Assembly (NCBI GenBank): GCA_946894095.1
Contig: OX335651.1
Span: 18,932,501 to 18,996,500 of the forward strand
Length of the DNA stretch: 64,000 bases
From: Incurvaria masculella
Taxonomy: Eukaryota; Arthropoda; Insecta; Lepidoptera; Incurvariidae
Direction: 5' to 3'
Shown here: positions 1 through 10,600 of the stretch, in pieces
Position numbering within the stretch: the first letter of the stretch is position 1
Layout: the number at the start of each line of letters is the position of its first letter
Program-made: the position numbers and the translations under genes
The notes under the pieces: generated by a model
The model's database searches: none
What the model was told of the DNA's origin: nothing
What the model saw: only the letters and a program-made list of their open reading frames with translations

Positions 1-120
1 GTTGATCTGTGTATTGATATTTTATTTTAATATTAATTTCGGGGGGCTGGAAGTAAAAAATTAAACATATTTTGTAATTACAATTCAACCTCATAAAATT
101 AGGATAAAAAGTAGCGTAGG

Positions 121-346
121 GCATCTTCTTAAAAAACGGGGTTTTGAATGGAGCCCTCTTTAATTTTTATTATTTTTTTATTTGGCCTATTTGTTGTTAT
201 GGCGGCAAAATAAATATACACTCTGTGAAAATTTCAGCTTGCTACCTATTACTGTTGATGAGATACAGCCCTGTGACAGACGGACGGACAGCAGAGGCTT
301 AGTAAAAGGGTTCCGTTTTCACCCTTTGGGTACGGAACCCTAAAAA
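121..346 (+). repeat. (GTCY)n-bearing MITE, 5'-truncated copy
   Basis: This copy ends with the hallmark block: a short ACGG-type microsatellite, then 'GGTTCCGTTTTCACCCTTTG' and 'GGTACGGAACCCTAAAAA'. The same body recurs at 20099-20388, 28182-28500, 30612-30908 and 36143-36227. Read on the other strand the microsatellite is (GTCC/GTCT)n, which matches a known class of lepidopteran MITEs that carry GTCY microsatellites. Confidence 0.75.
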
Positions 347-635
347 AGTGGCATTGGTCATCTTCTTCTATAAAAAAGTGGAGTTGGACATCTCCAAAGT
401 TCCATATATGTTACCATTGATGGTGCGAAGTTAGCGACCTCACGCTGTGACCTATTATTTTTATCAACGATTTACTGTCTCTTGGCTCACTCCCAAATAG
501 CTGCTGAGATTATCCCTACAGCGCTCTGTAACTTGATATTGAAAATTCTTCCAGTGCTAGAATGGAATAGCAGTGGCTAGGAAAATAAATAAAATTGTAA
601 TCAATGTATTGTATTTGTGTGTTGTTAGGTACTGT

Positions 636-800
636 TGCACACCAAATTACCACAAAGAGCACCAAATAACACTAAAGACCCCAAAGTACACCAAAGAACA
701 CCAAACAAAACCTAGCGCTAAATCAACAACACAAAAGCCACCAAACAGCATCAATAAACACCAAACATTACCAAAATACTTTACAACACCAAACGATTGT
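636..800 (+). repeat. CACCAAA-rich low-complexity tract
   Basis: An imperfect tract rich in CACCAAA, ACCACAAA and ACACCAAA words covers about 165 bp. It is open in one frame, but its translation is only a run of H, Q, T, K and P residues, so I read it as degenerate simple sequence rather than a gene. Confidence 0.6.
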
Positions 801-978
801 GATGTGTGGGTTGGGTACCGACACAGAACAATTAGGAGGTAAGAATTGTGAAGTGGGCGGAACTCGCGCGCCGGTCTTTAGCGGGGACCCGCGCACTTCA
901 TACGCGCATGATTCACTCCTCTGCGGCGTTCCTGTGCATTAACTTATCCGTGATACAATCTAAAATTGAAAAGGAGTA

Positions 979-1058
979 ATGCCGTACTGTGCCATAATAA
1001 CGTGTAAACGCGACAGCCGGGTGCACAACCTTCATAATGGCGGAGTTTCATATCACCG
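979..1058 (+). CDS. Orphan first exon of a THAP-domain protein
   Basis: From ATG 979 the reading frame gives MPYCAIITCKRDSR and then GGVSYHR, the usual start of a THAP (C2CH) DNA-binding zinc finger: Met-Pro, C-x4-C, then a short linker to a Y/F-HR motif. The frame meets a plausible donor (CACCG/GTTAGT) after 26 codons plus two bases, where THAP genes often have an intron. A GC-rich stretch at 840-950 just upstream could be a promoter. The phase does not fit the ash2 exon at 1469, which begins with two bases of a split codon, so it is not an ash2 exon. No later THAP exon (AVPTY box) was found. It may be a gene relic, a host gene continuing elsewhere, or part of a P-element-like transposon. 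Confidence 0.5.
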
Positions 1059-1468
1059 GTTAGTTTCATTTACATGTATAGCGATAAAACTTACAACAAA
1101 AACACTACGAAACAATATGGCGTCGCGGCGTCGCTTTGCTTGCCGGGTCATGTCTCGCTACTCTGTTAGTGACTGCGTGCGTGTGAGGCGCTAGGCCGTG
1201 TTCGAAAGTGACGTAACATTTGATTGCAAACAGTATTGGAATTCCAACATAGATCCATTACGTTAAGGTTCATATTAACTGAACAAATGTGGATTTGTTG
1301 TTTGGTTATTAATTAAGAAGGGATAGCCAATTGCGACGGTTATACATCCGCGAAGCAAAAAGGTCTTAAGTAAAACGGTAACAGCGGTCCTGGAACAAAT
1401 TTACAAACGTTTCACTTCCTGCCTCCTCAATATTCCGTGGGTACCGATATTGTTATTTTCGTTTGCAG

Positions 1469-1680
1469 TCCCTCTGGCGGGCGGTGTGAAGGGGCGCGCG
1501 GGCAAGCGGCGTCCGGGGGCGGGACCTCTGGGCGAGGCGCCCGCCGGCAAGAAGGGCCGTGCAGCCGACCTTGGTGCGCCCAAGCTGTCCTCTCACGGGT
1601 ACCCCTCGGAGCACCCCTTCAATAAGGACGGCTACCGGTACATACTCGCCGAGCCCGACCCGCATGCGCCTTTCCGACAG
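1469..1680 (+). CDS. ash2: ash2 exon A (first in window)
   Basis: The acceptor is TCGTTTGCAG and the donor is CAG/GTAACT. The exon opens with two bases of a split codon and then reads 70 codons from [16 protein letters not shown] to DPHAPFRQ, ending in phase 0. The first 40 residues are a basic Gly/Ala/Arg linker; the conserved stretch begins at [16 protein letters not shown]. Confidence 0.9.
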
Positions 1681-4600
1681 GTAACTGATACTACTGGGAG
1701 GTTGAATAGAAAAAAAAACATTTATTCGATTAAGGTTACACAGAGAAAAGTAAATTAAATAAAACTTAAGTAGAAAAACACTTAATAGAAAAACATAACA
1801 GATGAAATCAGGTGACCCTGGTTTTCAGTTACTACTATTTTTTATGCAACCTGACATGGATGGCTAATACCACACAACTACCGTTATGATATTAGCCCAA
1901 TACACCACATTCCCGAAGGAATTAGGTGCCATGTATTGTATTGTATTGTATTGTTTATTCATCATCCATAGACAGTACACTGCACTCGGATTTGTCATAT
2001 TTTAGCATTGGCCAGTTCACCAAAACAAAACACAGCGAAGAAGAACTGGAAAGAAACTCCGCCAGGACCTTCCCCTTATGAGCCAGGACCTTCCCCTTAT
2101 GAGCACGGTTACATTGAACTGGATGGAAAACACGGACAATTTTTCATTGCCACTTCGACCATCTTTTCATCCAATGCGATGGTACAAATCCGGGCGGGCT
2201 TACACCCTACCACCTAGTAGGGGAAGAGGACCTACAGTTTTACATGGATTTCGAACCATGGAGCAGCTCGAATTCGTGACGAAATCCACTTATCGAACTC
2301 GGAAAGAGAAAGACAGTGGTGCATGTCGGAATTGAACCCAGACCTCTGTTACGCTAGGCCAGTCCCCGCGCCACTAGGCTACGAGCCGAGCTGGTAGGGT
2401 ATAAGTCCACCCGGGTTGCTACCATCGCCTTGGATGAAAAGATGGTCGAAGCGGCAATGAAAAATTGTCGGTGTTTTCCATCCAGTTCAATGTAGCCGTG
2501 CTCAAAGGGAGGGTCCTGGCATGGCACCTAATTCCTTCGGGAATGTGGTGTACTGGGCTATAATCATATCGGTAGTTGTGTGGTATTAGCCATCCATGTC
2601 AGGTTGCATAAAAAAAATAAACTCTGCAGGAGTTCGACGAGAGCAACGAGTGGTCGGGCAAGCCGATCCCCGGCTGGCTGTACCGCGCGCTCTGCCCCGG
2701 CGCGGTGCTGCTCGCGCTGCACGACCGCGCGCCGCAGCTGCGCGTCTCCGAGGAGCGGCGCGGCGTCACCGGCGACCGGGGATACTCCACGCTGAGGGCC
2801 ACGCACGGTCAGTCGCGAGGGACCTTCACACCTGCACCATAGTGTGGGTGCAAGAAACGACCCTACGCTTGTCCTTGAAAATGCTCGCCCGAGTTATTCT
2901 GCATTCTCCGAATCTTCTATGACAACCGGTCGCTTTTGATACTTTGAAGCGTTATTTAATCATAAATTTAACTGTGATCAATGGGTCGGGAGTGATTACA
3001 ATTCGCTGTTAACATCAGCGATCAACGAAATGCGAATTTTGACTAATCAGGCTTTAATCGTACGTTGATGGTTATGATGACGTGTACGACCGTACCGTGG
3101 GCCTAAGGGGCACCGATCATTCTGGAATATCCTGAATTAAGGTGGCCCAACCCACTCATCTCCCCATACAAAAGGGGAAAGAAGATCACGCCCATGTTTC
3201 TTGTCAGAGATCCAAAATTTTGCTCAAAATAGCTTTATTTGATCGAACTAGATGTCTGATGACCATTGGCATTGTAAAATTGTGTTTGGTTTCGAAGTTA
3301 AAAGGTCCGAAAGTTCGAATTTTTCGCGCTTTTTAGACAATAACTTTGGAGGTGGATTACGCAATGATAAAGTAAGAACATCGTAAAAAGATTAGTCATC
3401 AGACATAGCTTATTTAATCAAGATTTATGATCTATTTGGTTTTTGTTAGATTTTTGACTACAGCGGTCGTGGTTTACTTTTAGCTATAAGTCGTTTTGAA
3501 ATTAAAATTTTCGTAAATCTTACCAAATCATACACTATGCAGATTGTCTTTTTTGTGGACATGTTGCATCTTCCTCATCACGGAGCCTGTCTTATTCTTT
3601 GAAACAGAGAAGGTCCCAGAGCGCAACAGCACGGTTTTGTACCGTGCCCGCGAATGAGTTAGGCCCGCCGGGTTGGGCCACCTTAAGGTGACCTAACATA
3701 GTCACTGTTTGCGTGCAGTAGCCTCAATGAGAGTGAGTACGGAACAGCGCCCAACTGAATATGTATTCTCGCGTCGGGCAGGCGTGTCGCAGGGCTCGTG
3801 GTACTGGGAGGCGACCGTGGAGGAGATGCCGGAGGGTGCGGCGACGCGGCTAGGCTTCGGCCGCCGCTACGCCAACCTGCAGGCGCCGCTCGGCTACGAC
3901 CGCTTCGGCTACTCGTGGCGGTCGCGCAAGGGCACCCGGTACGTACACGCATAGACACAACGTAGGCGGGGGTAGATGGCGCGTGCCCGGCTGACACCGA
4001 CTCAAAAAACAATAATCGTAACTACAAAAATGGCAATATTTTTTTTACTTTTTAATGCATGTTAATTTGTTTTGAACATTTTTTCTTTAAAGTCGGTTTT
4101 TTTTTTGGTTAAAATTTGTGTTTATTTTTTAATTTTAGTGAATCCAAAGTTCACTAACTAATTTGTACACATACTTTCCAATAAAAAAAGAATCATCGAA
4201 ATCAATTGGCGTGATATTGAGTTATTCGTCCATCGCACATACTTAATGCAAATTTAAGACTTAAATGATTTTCTCATGGATGCCATTGTCAGAACTAAAT
4301 CTAACAGACCACACTGGAAGCACCAGCTTTCAAATAAAAAAATAATCATGAAAATCGGTCCACCCAGGCGTATGTTCTGAGATAACAAACATTTAAAAAA
4401 AAACAGTCGAATTGAGAACCCCCTCCTTTTTTGAAGTCGGTTTAAAATCAGCTCTGATCTAATGATCGCTAAGATAATAACGGATCTACTAATACATAAT
4501 TGCCTTTAATACATGTTTATTGCAATACAGACTGAACCAAAACAATTTCCTTTCACGGTTGAAACCTTCGGCGCCAAAGCGCCAAATCCTTCATATTGTA

Positions 4601-7600
4601 TGATATTGGAAAGAAAATTATTGACTCAACAGGAACCAAAAGGTCAGCAAGTTATTTAACTCAAAGACTGAGCATTGATATCCAGAGGGGCAACGCAGCA
4701 AGCGTGATGGGATCACTGCCATACGTGTCGCCGCTGGACGTCTTTTATCTTGGCTCTTAACCCTTGTGTCTCCCTTTTTTTTCATATTAAAATGTTTATT
4801 TAATAATGTTATCAAATAAATGAAAAATACTAAAATTTAATCAACGAGATTGTTTCCCGGTGTCAGGTTCCACGAGTCTCGAGGGAAGCACTACAGCGCC
4901 GGCTACGGCGAAGGCGACACGCTCGGTTTCCTCATCGTGCTGCCGCCCAACCCTCGCTCTCACACACCCAACACCTACAAGGACAGGGTGGGTCACTGCA
5001 GACTATGCTTGGTTTTCTAAATCTCCCTTCGTGAACCATCAAATCTTTAATGCATTGACTTCTACTGACTACATGATGTCTGCTACCCATGGGCGTGAAG
5101 CCATTGAAAGTCTCGGTAGGCCTGTGGCACTACGCTATGCGGTTCCATATGCTTTGTGAAACAACTCTGAGAATGGTTTGGTTCTAGATGATAGATCATT
5201 TTCAAACGTTAAGGTGGCCCAACCCGGCGGGCCTAACTCATTCGCGGGCACGGTACAAAACCGTGCTGTTGCGCTCTGGGACCTTCTCTGTTTCAAAAAA
5301 TAAGACAGGCTCCGAGATGAGGAAGATGCAACATGTCCACAAAAAAGACAATATGCATAGTGTATGATTTGGTAAGATTTACGAAAATGTTTATTTCAAA
5401 ACGACTTGTAGCTAAAAGTAAACCACGACCGCTGTAGCAAAAAATCTAACAAAAACCAAATAGATTATATCTCTTTATTAAATAAGCTATGTCTGATGAC
5501 TAATCTTTTTAAGATTTTCTTACTCTATCATTGCGTAATATACCACCAAAGTTATTGTATAAAACGCGCGAAAAATTCGAACTTTCGGACCTTATAACTT
5601 AGAAACCAAACACAATTTTACAATGCCAACGGTCATCAGACATCTAGTTCGATCAAATAAAGTTATTTTGAGCAAAATTTTGGATCTCTGACAAAAAATA
5701 TGGGTGTGATCTTCTTTCCCCTTTTGTATGGGGAGATGAGCGGGATGGGCCACCTTAAGGCTTGCCGTGGTTCGGATTCCACGTAAACTTATAGGTTCCC
5801 TTTCTTACTTACTCGGTGGGGTAGGGTTAAGCCTGCTCGTGTTGGTACCACTGCATTGGATGAAACTATGGTTAAAGTGGCATTGGAAAATTGTCCATGT
5901 TTTCCATTCAGTTCAATTTAGCCGGCTCACAAAGGAAGGTCTGGGCATGGCTTTAATATTTTTACAAACTGAAATGTCTTACAATTAAATAATATGTTAC
6001 TTGCATCATTCCACAACCGTGTGTATGATAGGGTGTGTGTGCGGTATGTATGCGGTGAAAGTAATGTGTTAACTTATGTGTAATGTGAGTGTATGTGCAT
6101 GGTCTTTACTAATAAACTGATATTTGTCATGAACTGTTGCATATGACATGAATTGCTGATTCTCGTCAATTCATATTAATTTAGCGTGTTTATCTGTGAG
6201 TCTAAATACTTTTGTAAATTTAGACTAAGTGGACGTTGAAAAAAAAAAACCAGCGGAGTTTCTTTCCAGTTCTTCTTCGCTGGCATTTCCCCGAACTGGC
6301 TAATGATAAAATATGACAAATCCGAGTGCAGTGTACTGTCTATGGATGATGAATAAACAATAAACAATAAACAATATGTCTTGAGTGAATGTGAATGCGG
6401 TGTATTGGCTAATTTCATGAAGGTAGTTGTGTGGTATTAGCCATCCATGTCAGGTGGCACAAGAAGAATGATCTCACATCTTTATGCTTGTACTTTAGCA
6501 ATTAAAATATTGTTTCATATGGTTCATATAACGTCTCATAAGGCAAGACATAATGGAGCTGGACATTTAAAGATATCCTGCTAAAATTGAGTTGTACTTG
6601 CTGGAGCAAAAACGCATCACGACCACATCCACACAACTCATCCGCTTAAGCTCTGGTTTCCTAGGATAGCGGTGCCGTCATAGAGCGGTCGTAATACAGC
6701 GGTGAATGAAGTCACTAGAACGTTGTCTATGTAAACAAAATGGCGCGGTTTCCTAGAGAGCGTTAACTGACACCGTAATATCAAAAAGCGGTGCCGCCAT
6801 TTGCATGACGGCCGTCTTGACGGTATCGATAGTTTCGTGAACGTGTTATTGATAGCGGTGAAGCAATTTTTAATACGTATTTGTGTTGTTTGACGTACAA
6901 AATGAGTTCCAACTCTTGGAGCAGCGAGGACGACGAAATTTTAATAGATTTCGTATGTAACCATGAAGCTATTTATAATATAAAAAGTAAAGAATACAGA
7001 AAAAGTCAATTTAAACAGAATTGGTGGCATGAACTTCGAGTAATATTAAATAAAACAGGTTAGTGAGTGACTACAATTTACAAAAGGTTTATTAATTATC
7101 TATTTTATCTATTTAATTATCTATTTCGTTTGACGTTTGTTTAAAATGACGGTCGTGGAACTTTCCACATGTCGTCACCGTAAAGACGGCCGTCTTTTTG
7201 CGTCCGTAATATTACGACCGCTCTATGACGGCACCGCTATCCTAGGAAACCAGAGCTTAATAGTCAACCGACTGATCGCAGATAGCAAGATAACAAAAAA
7301 ATAAATAAATATGGCTCATATGCTAACGTAAAATTTGTTTCTCACAGCCTCTGGTCAAATTCAAAAGTCATCTCTACTACGAAGAGAAGGACAACATTCA
7401 GGAATCTCTCAGCAAGCTGACGCCGCTCTCTGGCAGCAAGATTTACTTCTTCAAGAACGGCGAGTGTCAAGGCGAGGCGTTCACCGACATCTACGCGGGC
7501 TGCTACTACCCGTCGCTCTCGCTGCACAAGAGTGCAACTGTCAGTGTCAACTTTGGCCCACACTTCAAGCACCCGCCGCCTACCAGCGAGTTCACGTATA

Positions 7601-10600
7601 GAGGGGTGAGTTGGCATATCCCTTTGACTGGCAGTGACTTGGCTGGCCGTACCTCAAGTTCCTTGACTGGCAACGGACAGTTGTCACCTGTCACTTTGGC
7701 GTTAAATTCGAATATTAAGGATGTTTTTATTAATGATATTTTCACTGAGTCAATCGTTAAACAAAATATTTTTTTATTAAACCAAAAAATATAAATTTAT
7801 TACTGTGGTTGTCGAGTCGTATTCACTACGTATAATATTCACAACGTATATAAGTATTTTTAAAAAAAAAAAACAAAACCATGCATATCGTATAATATTA
7901 ACAATTTTATACGTTGTGCATGAAGAAACTTTAAAAATAGAATCAACTGCATCATGCAGAACGTATAATGGTCACAACGTATAATATTCCTAACGTTTAT
8001 TCACAAAAAAAGAAAACCATGCAGAACTTATAATATGCCAAGAAGCACTGCATAAAGCGCCCTAATACGATACATTTAAGGCTGAAATTGCTACGAATCG
8101 ATATTTATTAAAGAGTAACAATTTGCTACAACGCTAATTGAGACGGTCGAAAAGTTGCGTGCGAGTATACGCTTTAAAAGTATATTCATAAGGGCGCTTA
8201 TCGTATGAAAAGTTTTTGGATTATATGATATGCATGGTTTTCTTTTTTTGTTAAATAAAGATCATAATTTTATACGTTGTGACTATTATACGTTATGCAT
8301 GGAGAAATAAGTAATTTTGTTTTTTAAACTTCTTTATGCACTACGTATAAAATTATACGATCTGCCGATTATACGTTGTGCATGGTTTTAAAATTTTGTT
8401 AAAATATGATATTATACGATCTGCATTTTAGACGTTCTGCCGTTCCCTCTAGTTGTCCTACAAAAGGTGAAATCTTGATTTGAATGCAAACAGAAATATA
8501 CGCCGCGCGATTCGTGGCGGTCCGCCCACCGGTGTGCCAGTTAACTTCAAGCCGTTAAAAGGTGTGAAGCGACATCTATTGGGTTATGTAGAAGGAGCAA
8601 AAGCTTAATTTACACAAAATTATATTTTAGTCCAATCCATTTTAGTGCACAGGTTCTCAAACTTATTTCGTCTACCACCCACTTTGAGGACTCATTATTT
8701 TCTAGTGCCCCCCTAAATTTTTTAGGTTCGCAATCATTACTTTAAAAACTTTAATTTAATTATGTATCTATAAGGGGCTAGATGAGCCTAATTATTCTTA
8801 TTAAACACAAATCAGCCATTGCCCCCTAAACAGCTTCAACACCCCCCAATTTCCTCTGGGACCTTTACCGCCCCCCTACTGGTCTTTAGCGTCTACTAGG
8901 GGGTGTTATCGCCCACTTTTAGAAATCGCTCTGGTATCACAACAGGGATGACACTATTATTATTATTATTATTAAATTTTATATACACTAGCAGCTACAA
9001 GCTGATGCGTGTATTTTAATTATTGAGTGCACTGTATTAATATTTTTGCAAGTAAAGTTTTTTTTTTTAAGTTTAGTTTTTATTTATTGATTCTCGTTTT
9101 TGATATTTGTCCAATTTGTTTTTAAAACTGTTCACTGAGTTAGCACTTATCACTTCTTCTGGCAATTTATTCCAAGTGTCAACAACTCTGTTAGATAGGA
9201 AGTGCTTTCTCGGGTTTGAAGTAGTATTATTGCGGTTAAGTTTCAAGGAGTGTCCTCGAAGTCTCTCATTGGTATTTTTTGTATACATTGATTTAAGACT
9301 CGGTACATCGTAGTGTTCAGTCAGGATTTTGTAGGTCTCAATTAGGTCTCCTCGCTGCCTTCTTTTTTCCAATGTAGTAAGACCAAGAGTGTCAAGGCGA
9401 TCTTCATATGATTTGTGCCTGAGGAACAACACCATTTTTGTTGCGCGTCTCTGAACCTTTTCCAATATATCTATATCCTTTTTGAAGTAGGGGCTCCATA
9501 CTTGATATGCATACTCCAGGAGGGGACGTACATATGACTTGTAGAGCTTAAGGTGGCCCAACCCGGCGGGCCTAACTCATTCGCGGGCACGGTACAAAAC
9601 CGTGCTGTTGCGCTCTGGGGCGTTCTCTGTTTCAAAGAATAAGACAGGCCCCGTGATGAGTAAGATGCAACATGTCCACAAAAAAGACAATGTGCATAGC
9701 GTATGATTTGGTTAAATTTACGAAAATTTTAATTTCAAAACGACTTATGGCTAAAAGTAAACCACGACCGCTGTAGTCAAAAATCTAAAAAAAACCAAAT
9801 AGATTATAAATCTTGATTAAATAAGCTATGTCTGATGACTAATCTTTTTAAGATATTCTTACTTTATCATTGCGTAATCCACCACCAATGTTATTGTATA
9901 AAACGCGCGAAAAATTCGAACTTTCGGACCTTATAACTTAGAATCCAAACACAATTTTACAATGCCAATGGTCCTCAGACATCTAGTTCGATCAAATAAA
10001 GCAATTTTGAGCAAAATTTTGGATCTCTGACAAGAAATATGGGCGTGATCTTCTTTCCCCTTTTGTATGGGGAGATGATCGGGATGGGCCACCTTAAGGT
10101 CGGCCCGTAAGCACCTGAAAATTTCGCCTCCCATACAAACGTAGTTTACTAATCATTTGAAAACCAATGTTTCAACTTACTTGATATTTGGTATCTAATA
10201 TTAGGCTACAAATATCTGTGTCTGCATGCCTTTGTTTTTTCGGTAAATGTATTCTGGGTCAAACCATAGAGAAAACAAAATTCGTATGAAGATTTTCTTT
10301 TTCCTTTCATTTCATTCGGTTTGGATTTTTCAAAAAAACAAAAGCATGCAGTCACAGATATTTGTTACCTGATATTAGATATTAAATATCAATTTAATTG
10401 GAATAGCGGTTTCCAAATTATTAGTAAACTACGTTTGTATGGGGAGCATAGCTTACGGGCCGTTCTTAAGAAACAGGCAAAAGCATTGTCTCGTTGAGCT
10501 CTATCTTTAAGAGTGAGTGGACAACTTCAACCTCCGATGGTGGAACAATAGTTCCCTAACGTCCTCTCTGTCGGCAGATGAACGAGAAGGCGGAGGAGGC

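Noticed and set aside
1401..1665. Minus-strand and alternative-frame ORFs over the first ash2 exon
   Set aside because: They are shadows of the GC-rich ash2 exon; only the SPRY-protein frame matches a family and splice sites.
979..1680. THAP-ASH2 fusion gene
   Set aside because: The THAP exon ends in phase 2 while the exon at 1469 needs a phase-1 partner, so the join would be out of frame.
3137..3686. piggyBac transposon
   Set aside because: TTAA flanks are present but there is no transposase and the termini are not piggyBac-like; classed only as a TTAA MITE.
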